Shown piece by piece: positions 8,232-15,719 of a DNA stretch of 64,000 nucleotides. Each line of letters begins with the position of its first letter. Position 1 is the first letter of the stretch. Source of the DNA: an uncultured Acidilobus sp. JCHS. GTDB lineage: Archaea > Thermoproteota > Thermoprotei_A > Sulfolobales > Acidilobaceae. The position numbers and the translations under genes were made by a program. The stretch is taken from NCBI GenBank assembly GCA_000495735.1, contig AYMD01000001.1, positions 228,377-292,376 on the forward strand, read 5' to 3'. The notes beneath the pieces are model-generated. The model was not told the DNA's origin. It saw only the letters and a list, made by a program, of their open reading frames with translations, and did no database searches.

Positions 8232-9388
8232 GCCTCCTCGAGCCTCAGGCCCTCCAGGGAGGCAAAGGCCCTCAGCCCAGGGACCACGTCATCAAACACA
8301 ACAGCGTAGTGGGCCCCCATGGGCCTTGAGAGGGTGAGCTCGAGGGCCCTCTCGGAGACCCTGAAGGCCACCTGGGTCCTGCAGGCCCTCGTGAAGGGCC
8401 TCCCCAGGGCGACCTCAGCCCTTATGGCCCTAAGGGTCCTGGTCCTGGGGTCATACTTTGCGAGCGTGGCCCTCAGGCCCTCCCTCACGTAGGCCCTAAC
8501 CCCTACGGGCCTGTCCGTCTCAAAGTGGGTCGTGAGCTCAAAGGATGACGCCTCCGAGAGGGGGAAGGTGCAGTGGGCTATTGCCAGCGTCCCAGCGGGT
8601 CCAGGCGTCACGTTGCCCATCCAGGCGGGCCTCCCTGAAAGCTTTGAGAGGATGTACATTGTCAGGAGGCTCGGCACGTCGCCCTCGCAGCCAGCTATGA
8701 GGCCCTTTGAGTTGAGGGCTGCCAGGGCCAGGCACGGCGTCACGCCGTATATCCTCAGGAGGTCAAAGCACCTGACGGTGAGGGGGCCCTCGGAAAGCCT
8801 CCTCATGGCGCTGGCCAGCCTCAGCGCCCTCTCAACCTGTTCTTCGCTCACCCCCTCAAGCCTTGACGGCTGGCCGGGCATCTGCTCGGGCTCGGCCCCC
8901 TCAGCCTCCTTGGCCAGGTCCTCCAGGGGGACCACCTCAACGGAGGCCCCCAGGAGGTCACCCTCCCCAGTGCTGTAGACAAGCCACTCGGACGGGCCCC
9001 CGAAGGACGTTATCTTCAAGCCCTCGAGCTCCTCAACTGCCTCGGCAGCCCTGGCGGCCTGGGCCAGCACCTGCCTGGCGGAGCCGAAGTCGTAGAGCTG
9101 CACGCTTACGCCCGAGGCCTGGAGGAGGGAGGCCGCCTCGGAGGCGGCGGCCAGGGAGTTATAGGAGTCGTGGTAGAACAGCAGGACTAACTTGGCGCCC
9201 TGGGAGGCCTCAAGGATCTTCCTCTCGGTCCCTCCCGTGAGCACGAGCACGGCGGCCAGGTCTACGGGCCCGGGCTCCGCTGAGAACCCGGCAGCCTCTG
9301 CCGCCCTCCTGAACTCGGCCTCCATCTCGTCAAGGCCTGGGGAGCCTGAGGACCTGACCGCCGCGTACCTGAGCCTCAGCGCCCTCAC
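8228..9388 (-). CDS. L-fucose/arabinose isomerase-like protein (COG2407 type)
   Basis: A 386-residue protein whose C-terminal half matches the fucose/arabinose isomerase fold: AALNSKGLIAGCEGDVPSLLTMYILSKLSGRPAWMGN (about 225-262) followed by GTLAIAHCTFP, which in the family supply metal and substrate ligands (E-G-D and the H-C). The N-terminal half is more diverged and shorter than in enterobacterial FucI. It may isomerise or otherwise convert a ketose/aldose. GTG at 9388 is taken as start, with a leftward TATA-like box (CTATAAACG) near 9432-9440. It converges on the oxidoreductase gene, sharing a 4-base CTAG. Enzymatic activity is inferred from fold only. Confidence 0.65.
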   Translation of the reverse strand: MRALRLRYAAVRSSGSPGLDEMEAEFRRAAEAAGFSAEPGPVDLAAVLVLTGGTERKILEASQGAKLVLLFYHDSYNSLAAASEAASLLQASGVSVQLYDFGSARQVLAQAARAAEAVEELEGLKITSFGGPSEWLVYSTGEGDLLGASVEVVPLEDLAKEAEGAEPEQMPGQPSRLEGVSEEQVERALRLASAMRRLSEGPLTVRCFDLLRIYGVTPCLALAALNSKGLIAGCEGDVPSLLTMYILSKLSGRPAWMGNVTPGPAGTLAIAHCTFPLSEASSFELTTHFETDRPVGVRAYVREGLRATLAKYDPRTRTLRAIRAEVALGRPFTRACRTQVAFRVSERALELTLSRPMGAHYAVVFDDVVPGLRAFASLEGLRLEEA

Positions 9389-9391
9389 CCC

Positions 9392-9654
9392 AAGGAGGAG
9401 GCTTCACCCCTCAGGGCGGGGAGGATATGAGCGTTTATAGGCCTTTGCTATAACATCTGCTCCTGTCGTTGGGCGCGGGCGAGCTTAGCAGGCAGTGAGC
9501 CCGTGCCTCCCCGGGGCTGACGGCGGGGCCTGAGGCGGTGATGCCGCGCCCGTGGGGGCCCTGAGAGGTGATGGAGAAGGCCCCAGTGGGCGCAGACCCC
9601 TCGCCCTTTAGGGCGGGGGCCGTCAGCTTGGCGGCCAGGGCCTCACAGGGCTAA
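9392..9654 (+). mobile_element. Eroded IS200/IS605-type (TnpB) 3' end relic
   Basis: Two segments read like the tails of TnpB proteins, which in thermophilic archaea commonly end in EASPLRAG-like peptides over a GC-rich hairpin. Bases 9392-9430 code KEEASPLRAGRI then stop, across CCCCTCAGGGCGGGG. Bases 9532-9654 code EAVMPRPWGP-stop-EVMEKAPVGADPSPFRAGAVS, with the hairpin CCTCGCCC-TTTA-GGGCGGGG at about 9599-9618. A stretch around 9484-9530 reads LAGSEPVPPRG in another frame, suggesting a frameshifted remnant. No DDE-like or RuvC core remains. The assignment rests on recognition of the tail and hairpin only; it may instead be a noncoding GC-rich RNA. Confidence 0.4.
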
Positions 9655-9666
9655 ATTTTGGTGGCC

Positions 9667-10098
9667 TCACCGGCTGTCAGCGCTGGCCCACTCCCTGGCC
9701 CTCCTCACCCTCTCCCTTATGCAGAGGAGGGCCAGGTCATAGGCATACTCAATATCTCTCTGCGTCAGGACCCTGTAGACGCTCCCCTCCCTCAACATGT
9801 AGTGCCTCCTGAGCATCTTCGCCACTATGCTGTCTAGGTCAGCTCCGCCCAGTATCATGACACCAACCTCCTTTATCAGCGGGTTGTCGCAGTCCCCCGG
9901 CCTGAAGGGCGTAGCCCAGCTCCTGACCTTGACCTGGCCGCTGGCCACGCACCTGGAGGCCTCCTCGTAGAGCCTCTCGAGCTCCTCGTCGCTCAGGTTA
10001 ACCTTGAAGTCGTAGTGCAGCGTGGCTCTCAGCATGTCCTTAGTCATCCCGAGGGCTATTAGGCCGGCGGCGGCTCTCAGCACCCCCTTGCACTCCAA
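9667..10098 (-). CDS. Conserved hypothetical protein, helical
   Basis: I do not recognise this 143-residue protein. It is predicted mostly helical and soluble, with four cysteines (in ECKG, SRCVAS, GDCDN and LLCIRE) and a charged C-terminal helix RERVRRAREWA. Codon use matches its neighbours, so it is likely real. The start is TTG at 10098, 59 bases from the divergent gene at 10157; the AT-rich CATATAGC near 10117-10124 could serve either direction. It lies beside the IS605-like relic. No function is proposed. Confidence 0.55.
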   Translation of the reverse strand: MECKGVLRAAAGLIALGMTKDMLRATLHYDFKVNLSDEELERLYEEASRCVASGQVKVRSWATPFRPGDCDNPLIKEVGVMILGGADLDSIVAKMLRRHYMLREGSVYRVLTQRDIEYAYDLALLCIRERVRRAREWASADSR

Positions 10099-10156
10099 GG
10101 CCCTTCTCCTGACCTAAGCATATAGCTGGGGCCTTTACGCTACTCCTTGCACAGCC

Positions 10157-10630
10157 TTGGACTGGCAGCACGTTATGGAGGTCCTCTCAAGGGCGCCCTA
10201 TCACGTCGACTTCTTGGTCTACAAGGACGAGCTTCCTGACCCTGGTTCCGCCTGCCTCGAGCCCTCCTGGGGGAGGCCTAGGGGGCAACTGAGGGACTGG
10301 AGGGCCACCCTACCTGACGGGAGCTGCATGCACGTTATCGAGTACAGGAGGCTCTACGTGGTCCACAGGGACAGGGCGAACCTGAACGACAGCGTGGTGA
10401 GGCACGTGGCGCTTGACGAGCCAAAGCTGATACTGCCCCTGGCGGTCTGGCTCCCTTTTCTTGGGCTCCTCAGGGTCCTCTACAGGGTCGTCAGGCGGAA
10501 GAGGCTGATGACGAGGGGTGACCCCTGCGCTTATAACGGGAGCGACGCCCTGTTGCTGAGGAGGGCAAAGGGACATGACGGGCGAGAAGGCCCAGGTCCT
10601 GATAGACAGGGAGCTTTACGAGATGGCTAA
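10157..10630 (+). CDS. Hypothetical protein with one hydrophobic segment
   Basis: A 157-residue open frame that I cannot assign. Residues about 1-95 look soluble; residues 96-115 (LILPLAVWLPFLGLLRVLY) form a likely membrane segment followed by VVRRKR, so a single-pass protein with basic cytoplasmic end is possible. The last 19 codons overlap the start of the ribbon-helix-helix gene at 10575, an unusually long overlap (56 bases), and that tail (GHDGREGPGPDRQGALRDG) looks like out-of-frame sequence. The true protein may therefore end earlier through an unseen frameshift. The start is TTG at 10157. Confidence 0.45.
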   Translation: MDWQHVMEVLSRAPYHVDFLVYKDELPDPGSACLEPSWGRPRGQLRDWRATLPDGSCMHVIEYRRLYVVHRDRANLNDSVVRHVALDEPKLILPLAVWLPFLGLLRVLYRVVRRKRLMTRGDPCAYNGSDALLLRRAKGHDGREGPGPDRQGALRDG

Positions 10631-10784
10631 GAAGTACGTGGAGCAGCAGGGGACCTTCTCCTCAGTTGACGAGCTGGTAGAGTTCCTCCTCAGGCAGCTG
10701 CTGGAGGAGCAGCAGGGGGAGGTAATGAGCAGGGAGGAAGAGGAGGCGGTCAAGGACAGGCTCAGGAGGTTGGGCTACCTCTAG
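10575..10784 (+). CDS. Small ribbon-helix-helix-like protein
   Basis: A 69-residue protein with the layout of a CopG/MetJ-type DNA-binding dimer: an N-terminal strand (AQVLIDRELYEMAKKYV) followed by helices (SSVDELVEFLLRQLLEEQ) and a charged tail ending in KDRLRRLGYL. The same tail, ERLRSLGYI, and the same SV-x-x-FV pattern recur in the protein at 11446, so the two are probably paralogues placed on both sides of cysC. It likely binds DNA as a dimer. Its stop TAG interlocks with the stop of cysC in a shared CTAG at 10781-10784. The start ATG at 10575 lies inside the preceding frame. Confidence 0.65.
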   Translation: MTGEKAQVLIDRELYEMAKKYVEQQGTFSSVDELVEFLLRQLLEEQQGEVMSREEEEAVKDRLRRLGYL

Positions 10785-11335
10785 GCGCGGCCCGCCAGCG
10801 CCCTCTCTATGGCCTCCACCAGCTTAGCGGCGTTGACCTCGGGCGGGTCATTGGCCGTGTCAAGGACTAGGTCAGGCCTCTCAGGCTCCTCGTAGGGGTC
10901 GCTGACCCCTGTGAAGTTCTTTATCTCGCCCGCCAGCGCCCTCCTGTAGAGGCCCTTCGGGTCCCTTTCAATGCAGACCTCCAGCGGGCACCTGGCGTAG
11001 ACCTCGAGGAAGGCCGCTTCCTCTGACACTATCTTCCTGGCCTCCTCCCTGGCCTCCCTGTAGGGCGAGACGAAGCTGCATATCACTATGACCCCGTTCC
11101 TGGCCAGGAGCCTTGCCACCCACGCGACCCTCCTCAGGTGCCTTACCCTCTCCTCCCTGGTGTAGCCCGCTTCTGGGTCTATGTGGGCCCTGAACCAGTC
11201 GCCGTCAAGCACCTCTACCCTATAGCCCTTGGACTCCAGCGCCTCCTTGGCCCTGAGGGCGACCGTGGTCTTGCCGCTGCCCGGCAGGCCCGTTATCCAG
11301 GCCACCAGGCCCCTCTCAAGGCACCTTGCCCTCAT
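10781..11335 (-). CDS. cysC: Adenylylsulfate (APS) kinase
   Basis: Phosphorylates APS with ATP to PAPS, the second step of sulfate activation, in the cytoplasm. The 184-residue chain has the Walker A motif ITGLPGSGKTT (residues 14-24), then LDGDWFRAHI, the family's D-G-D substrate motif, RVRHLRRVAWVARLLARNG and FVSPYREARE, all diagnostic of APS kinases, and ARCPLEVCIERDPKGLYRRA near 130-150. Length is normal. ATG at 11335 is preceded by an AT-rich box (GATAAAATCC) around 11365-11374, so it is nearly leaderless. It is divergent from the RHH-sat operon, and the shared region contains a tandem palindrome, suggesting joint control. Confidence 0.93.
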   Translation of the reverse strand: MRARCLERGLVAWITGLPGSGKTTVALRAKEALESKGYRVEVLDGDWFRAHIDPEAGYTREERVRHLRRVAWVARLLARNGVIVICSFVSPYREAREEARKIVSEEAAFLEVYARCPLEVCIERDPKGLYRRALAGEIKNFTGVSDPYEEPERPDLVLDTANDPPEVNAAKLVEAIERALAGRA

Positions 11336-11381
11336 GGTCCCTCCCGCTTGCCCTGGGCCAGGGGGATTTTATCGTGCTGGG

Positions 11382-11411
11382 GCTTAATTAAGCTTAATTA
11401 AGCTTAATAAG
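11382..11411. promoter_or_regulatory. Tandem palindromic operator GCTTAATTAAGC between cysC and the RHH-sat operon
   Basis: The 12-base palindrome GCTTAATTAAGC occurs at 11382-11393 and again at 11392-11403, followed by a third partial unit GCTTAATAAG to 11411. The period is exactly 10 bases, about one helical turn, the arrangement expected for side-by-side binding of ribbon-helix-helix dimers. The third unit doubles as the probable TATA box of the gene at 11446, 35 bases ahead of its start, and the array sits upstream of the leftward cysC promoter. A regulator, most likely the RHH protein at 11446, could control both directions. Confidence 0.65.
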
Positions 11412-11445
11412 CCCTCCTACTCGGGCTGCCCGTAGGCGAGCTGAA

Positions 11446-11688
11446 GTGGCCAGGAGGCCCTTGAGGGAGGCGAGAGGCAGGTACACGACGGTCTCAATAC
11501 CCACGCCCCTCTTCGAGAGGATAAAGGTCCTCATAGAGGGGACAGGCTTCACCAGCGTGTCTCAGTTCGTGACGTACGTCCTAAGGGAGGTGGTGAGCGA
11601 CATGGAGAAGCAGAAGGCCCAGGCGGCCGTCAGCGAGGAGGAGAAGAAGGAGATCATAGAGAGGCTGAGGAGCCTGGGCTACATATGA
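11446..11688 (+). CDS. Ribbon-helix-helix transcription factor-like protein beside sat
   Basis: An 80-residue likely DNA-binding protein. Residues 12-22 (GRYTTVSIPTP) form the strand that in MetJ/Arc proteins enters the major groove; LFERIKVLIEGTGFTSVSQFVTYVLREVV supplies the two helices with the loop between. The C-terminal tail KKEIIERLRSLGYI resembles that of the small protein at 10575. Start GTG at 11446. Its gene is the first of an operon with sat, 10 bases before the start chosen for sat, and it follows the tandem palindrome at 11382-11411. It is therefore a good candidate for an autoregulator of sulfate activation; this role is inferred. Confidence 0.75.
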   Translation: MARRPLREARGRYTTVSIPTPLFERIKVLIEGTGFTSVSQFVTYVLREVVSDMEKQKAQAAVSEEEKKEIIERLRSLGYI

Positions 11689-11698
11689 GGTGATTTCC

Positions 11699-12847
11699 TT
11701 GGTCTCAGCGCCTCACGGCGGCAGGCTCATAGACAGGGTTGCGAGGGGCCTCAGGGCCGAGAGGCTGGCCGAGGAGGCCAACTCAATGCCCACCATCGAC
11801 CTGAACGCCAGCACGGCGTACGAGGTGGCCAACGTGGCCCACGGCGTCTACAGCCCCCTTGAAGGCTTCATGACCCAGGACGACTATGAGAGCGTCCTCA
11901 GGTCGTCAAGGCTTGTCAACGACGTGCCCTGGACCATACCGATAGTGCTTGACGTCAGCGAGCAGGTAGCTAAGCAGGCCCTTAACAACGACGTGGTCCT
12001 CTCCTACCAGGGCGTGAGGTTCGCGGTCCTGAGCGTCGAGGACGCCTACAGGTGGGACAGGAGAGCCTTCGCCGAGAGGGTCTATGGGGTCCTTGACCCG
12101 GAGCACCCAGGCGTCTCGGCCGCCATGGCCAGGCAGGGCGAGTTCCTCATAGGGGGGATGGTGGAGCTGTTCAGGGAGCTCCCCGAGCCGTTTGGGAGGT
12201 ACAGGCTGTGGCCCAAGGAGACGAGGGTCCTCTTTGAGCAGCTGGGCTGGAGGACCATAGCGGCCTTCCAGACGCGCAACGCGCCCCACCTGGGCCATGA
12301 GTTCGTGATAAAGTCAGCCCTTACCTTCACTGACGGCGTTTTCGTGAACCCGCTCGTGGGCTGGAAGAAGAAGGGGGACTTCACAGATGAGGCCATAGTG
12401 AGGTCCTATGAGGCCCTCCTGACCCACTACTTCCCCAAGGGGAGCTACGTGTTCAGCGTCCTGAGGGCGCCCATGTACTACGCCGGCCCCAAGGAGGCCA
12501 TACACCACGCCATAATGAGGAAGAACTTCGGGGCAACTCACTTCATAGTGGGCAGGGACCACGCTGGCGTCGGCAGGTACTACGGGCCCTACGACGCCTG
12601 GAAGGCATTTGAGGAGTTCCCCGACCTGGGGGTCACGCCGCTGTTCCTCAGGGAGTTCTTTTACTGTACCAAGTGCAAGGCGGTCGTCAACGAGAAGATA
12701 TGTCCACACGACGACAGCGCGAGGGTGAGGATAAGCGGCACCGAGATAAGGAGGATGATCACGCAGGGCCAGAGGCCCCCGGACTACATGATGAGGCCTG
12801 AGGTGGCTGACGCGCTCATAGCTATGGGCGAGAGGGCGTTCATTTAG
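11699..12847 (+). CDS. sat: Sulfate adenylyltransferase (ATP sulfurylase)
   Basis: Makes APS and pyrophosphate from ATP and sulfate. The nucleotide-binding motifs are clear: QTRNAPHLGHE (about residues 191-201, containing the H-x-G-H) and GRDHAGVG (about 285-292). A zinc site, CTKCKAVVNEKICPH, lies near 321-335, as in many archaeal and bacterial enzymes. I place the start at TTG 11699 because GAGGTGAT at 11687-11694 is a near-perfect ribosome binding site; a GTG at 11690 would lie inside it. At 382 residues the length is normal. With cysC it forms a sulfate-activation pair; no PAPS reductase is in the window. It overlaps the opposing gene by 8 bases. Confidence 0.95.
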   Translation: MVSAPHGGRLIDRVARGLRAERLAEEANSMPTIDLNASTAYEVANVAHGVYSPLEGFMTQDDYESVLRSSRLVNDVPWTIPIVLDVSEQVAKQALNNDVVLSYQGVRFAVLSVEDAYRWDRRAFAERVYGVLDPEHPGVSAAMARQGEFLIGGMVELFRELPEPFGRYRLWPKETRVLFEQLGWRTIAAFQTRNAPHLGHEFVIKSALTFTDGVFVNPLVGWKKKGDFTDEAIVRSYEALLTHYFPKGSYVFSVLRAPMYYAGPKEAIHHAIMRKNFGATHFIVGRDHAGVGRYYGPYDAWKAFEEFPDLGVTPLFLREFFYCTKCKAVVNEKICPHDDSARVRISGTEIRRMITQGQRPPDYMMRPEVADALIAMGERAFI

Positions 12848-14102
12848 GTAGCCTCGCTACGAAGGCCGAGATCGCTGTCGCGAGGAGGGCCGCGTCGAGG
12901 ACGTATGAGACCAGGTCATCGTAGGCGTTACGCTGAAGGCTCAGCCTGCTGAGCCTGAGGGGCTGGGCCCTTTGCACGGAGATGTTAACGAGGCTCACGT
13001 TAAGCTCCTCAAGGCCCACACTGGTCACGTTAACGGTCACGGGCGGGAGCCTCAGCAGCTTCGGCAGGGCCAGGGCAGGCCTTGATGAGGAGGTCCAGCC
13101 CAGCACCTGTCCGCTGGAGCTCAGGTAGCCCTCAGCGGTCCCGTTCACGAAGACCCCCACCTGCTCCTGCACGCCGCCTGGCAGGTAGAGGGTCCCAGTT
13201 ATCTCGAAGCCTCCCTCAAAGGGGTAAAGGTAGTTGAGGGAGTAAGGGTAGTCAAAGGCCACGGTGACGCCATCCATGGCGCCTGAGCCCGTCAGGAACG
13301 CCTGGTAGGACCAGCCTGATGGGGGCCTCACGAAGAGGTCCCAGGTGTTGAGCCTCTTCGCCACGGCCTGGACGTAGCCGGAGGTCGAGAGGGCGTACGT
13401 TACGTTCTCCTCCATTATGTAGACGAAGGGCATGTAGCTCTGGTTAAGCGCGTACTGCCCTGCCATGACCCCCTGGCCTACGAAGTACACGCTCACGTAG
13501 TCAGGGGCCTTGAGCCTGTAGGCCCCAGACGAGTTGAAGAGTATCACATAGCTGGAGCCGTCTGTGACGTAGCAGCCGCTATCATAGCAGTAGGCGCTAA
13601 GCGGGTAGTCGTATATGACGGTGTCGGCCGCTAGTGCCCTCGGCGACGACGGAGAGTAAGCCATGAGGAGGGGCCTGTATGGGGGGCTCAAGAAGGACTC
13701 CTCGACGCCTGCCCCGACGACCTGGTCTCCCTTGCAGGATATCGTGGTCAGCGCCCCGTTGACACCTGCCACAAGGGCCTCAGCGCCCCTAGAGGTTACA
13801 ACTGCGAGGGCTGGTCGATCTTCATAGCTTCCGGCTATGAAGACCTCGTTGCCCTCTGAGCAAGCCGAGTAAAAGGTCACCGGGACCCAGTAGGCCCTGT
13901 CGCCCAGCTGGACCAGGGCCGTGCCGTTCTGCGACGTAAAGATTACCTCGCTCAGGTTGAGCGGGTTGAACCAGGCGAGCGTCAGGCTGGTGTTAGAGGC
14001 CACACCCCAGGCAGGCGGGGAGGGGTAGGGGGCCAGGGCCATGGCGGCCGCTGAGGACATAAGTATTACGTACACAAGGGCCGCCGCCACCCACCACCTC
14101 AA
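12840..14102 (-). CDS. Exported, C-terminally anchored protein of unknown function
   Basis: A 420-residue surface protein. Residues 1-24 (WWVAAALVYVILMSSAAAMALA) are a signal peptide, the middle is rich in N-x-S/T sequons and strand-like repeats that could build a propeller or beta-rich domain, and a hydrophobic segment near the C-terminus (VSYVLDAALLATAISAFVA) with terminal Lys would anchor it in the membrane. Pairs of cysteines (YCYDSGCY) suggest disulfides. I do not recognise a family. Its start, TTG at 14102, follows a TATA-like box (CTTAAAGC) near 14133-14140. The protein at 61911 has the same size and architecture, but no clear sequence relation is visible by eye. Confidence 0.7.
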   Translation of the reverse strand: MRWWVAAALVYVILMSSAAAMALAPYPSPPAWGVASNTSLTLAWFNPLNLSEVIFTSQNGTALVQLGDRAYWVPVTFYSACSEGNEVFIAGSYEDRPALAVVTSRGAEALVAGVNGALTTISCKGDQVVGAGVEESFLSPPYRPLLMAYSPSSPRALAADTVIYDYPLSAYCYDSGCYVTDGSSYVILFNSSGAYRLKAPDYVSVYFVGQGVMAGQYALNQSYMPFVYIMEENVTYALSTSGYVQAVAKRLNTWDLFVRPPSGWSYQAFLTGSGAMDGVTVAFDYPYSLNYLYPFEGGFEITGTLYLPGGVQEQVGVFVNGTAEGYLSSSGQVLGWTSSSRPALALPKLLRLPPVTVNVTSVGLEELNVSLVNISVQRAQPLRLSRLSLQRNAYDDLVSYVLDAALLATAISAFVARLPK

Positions 14103-14144
14103 GGCGAGACCCTGGGCTTGTCGGTGGCCAGGGCTTTAAGTAGG

Positions 14145-14158
14145 GAAAACAAAAGATA
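14145..14158 (-). terminator. T-rich terminator after the exported protein gene at 14162
   Basis: On the leftward strand the message of the gene ending at 14162 runs into TCTTTTGTTTTCCC, two runs of four T separated by one G. Archaeal RNA polymerase terminates at such U-rich tracts without a hairpin. It lies directly before the promoter of the next leftward gene. Confidence 0.5.
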
Positions 14159-14161
14159 ACG

Positions 14162-15592
14162 TCAGTGCCTCCTTGACAGCAGGACGAGGGCTACGAGGAT
14201 CACTATGGCGGCCGTGGTGCCTCCTATGGTTGCGGCCTTGGCCGTAGAGCTGTAGCCGCTCGGCACTGTTACCGTAACTGAGGTCAGGTTGCCTATGGTC
14301 GTCTGCGATGGCTTAACTACGACGCCATTGACGCCCACCAGCGTGACCTCAACATTGTCTATAGAGTGCACCGCCCTGGCCAGCCTCGTTAGGTTGTTCT
14401 CCTGGAGTATCTCAGAGGCGTTGTTGACAAGGTATGTTATGGCCGCCAGGCTCTGCTTGGGGTTCTTAGCCCCCGCCTTCTCGAAGAGCGGCGTCGCTAT
14501 TGAGTAGCTGGTCTCTTCCTGCGACGTAGACACGTTAACGTAGAGCGTTGAGGGCACGACGACCCTGAAGTTCTCCTCTATGTAGGATATGATCTGCGCG
14601 CTGGCGTTAGCGAGCTCCTTAAGCCTCTTCAGGCCGTGGTAACCGAAGTCGAAGTTGGGCAGCCCCTGCAGGCCAGTCAGGCCCATCTGGCCGTTGAAGT
14701 TGGGCATGCCCTGCTCCGCCAGGGTCTGAAGGGCCTTCAAGGCATCGTTAATGAGGTCGTTTGAGGCGTTGACCTCAAGGTCAAAGGCCACAGTCCTTGA
14801 GGTGAAGTTGACGTCAGCGTAGCAGCTCGCGTTGAAGAAGCCAGGCCTGAGGGCAGCGTTCAGGGCTGCCTGTATCATGCCTAGCGTAGTGTTGGGCGGG
14901 GCCGGGGTCCCGTTGACCACTATCAGGGCGTAGAGGGAGAGGTAGGTGGAGCTCATGAACACCTTGTACTCCTTGACCTGGACGCCGCTGACGTTGATTG
15001 ACGTGAACGGGAGAGACGGGAGGGAAGGCTGCTGAAGCGTGAGGCCCTGCTGTAGGGGCGGGTACCAGGAGGCGTTGAGCCATATAGTCACCAGGTACTC
15101 AGCTGGGCTAGGGATCACCTCAACGGAGCCCAGGTAGGAAACGTTGAAGCTCCTGGAGAGGGTGCTGTTGTAATAGATCAGGTAGCTGAGGGCCCTGGTG
15201 ATCTCAAGCCTCCCGTTCGAGGTCCTGTTCAGGTAGCCTACGTGAACGAGGGCGCCACTGAGCTCAGGGGGCTGTTGCTCCTCATTCCACTGCCAGTTGT
15301 CATTCCATTGCTGGCCCTCCTCCAGCTTACTTAGGTTAGGCATGAGGCCAGCGTGATGGATGCGGAAGAGGGTCGAGTTCTCATAGAACGTGACGGCTAT
15401 CGAGGTGTTGCCCGGGACTTCATGGCTAACCTCTGCCGACCCGTTTACGAGGACCCTCACGGCGTTGTTTGGGTAGACATAGATGTAATTGGCGTCATGA
15501 GAGAAGGCCTGGGCTGGGAGGACCGCCAGGAACATCAGGGCAACAAGGGCAGTCGCTGCCAATGAGCCCATAACCCTATTGAAGTCGTCCAT
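14162..15592 (-). CDS. Exported, membrane-anchored protein, Sulfolobales/Acidilobales surface type
   Basis: A 476-residue protein with an N-terminal signal peptide (residues about 9-31, SLAATALVALMFLAVLPAQAFS), a large extracellular part full of N-x-S/T sequons, and a C-terminal transmembrane helix AATIGGTTAAIVILVALVLLSRRH. A low-complexity Gly-Asn-Leu-Gln segment (GMPNFNGQMGLTGLQGLPNF, about 298-317) is a probable flexible linker. There are two or fewer cysteines. I recognise no catalytic family. It may be a cell-surface or S-layer-associated protein. ATG at 15592 is preceded by GGTGGG and a TATA box (TATATAAAG) near 15630-15639. It is divergent from the M1 peptidase. Confidence 0.7.
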   Translation of the reverse strand: MDDFNRVMGSLAATALVALMFLAVLPAQAFSHDANYIYVYPNNAVRVLVNGSAEVSHEVPGNTSIAVTFYENSTLFRIHHAGLMPNLSKLEEGQQWNDNWQWNEEQQPPELSGALVHVGYLNRTSNGRLEITRALSYLIYYNSTLSRSFNVSYLGSVEVIPSPAEYLVTIWLNASWYPPLQQGLTLQQPSLPSLPFTSINVSGVQVKEYKVFMSSTYLSLYALIVVNGTPAPPNTTLGMIQAALNAALRPGFFNASCYADVNFTSRTVAFDLEVNASNDLINDALKALQTLAEQGMPNFNGQMGLTGLQGLPNFDFGYHGLKRLKELANASAQIISYIEENFRVVVPSTLYVNVSTSQEETSYSIATPLFEKAGAKNPKQSLAAITYLVNNASEILQENNLTRLARAVHSIDNVEVTLVGVNGVVVKPSQTTIGNLTSVTVTVPSGYSSTAKAATIGGTTAAIVILVALVLLSRRH

Positions 15593-15719
15593 GTCTAAAG
15601 TCCCACCTACCTAATAGCGTCCCAGGCTTTATATACGGTTTCTCATATACCTGGAGGCCCTATACGGCATGATTATATGACACCGGTTAGCCCTTATTAT
15701 CCTGAAAACCACGTCCTCT

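Noticed and set aside
9536..9595. C/D-box-like pattern GTGATGC ... CTGA ... GTGATGG
   Set aside because: The first guide would be 16 bases, no acceptable D box follows the second, and the segment reads better as a TnpB-tail remnant.
10781..12847. Dissimilatory sulfate reduction locus
   Set aside because: An APS kinase accompanies sat and no APS reductase, sulfite reductase or Qmo genes are present, so assimilatory or other PAPS use fits better.
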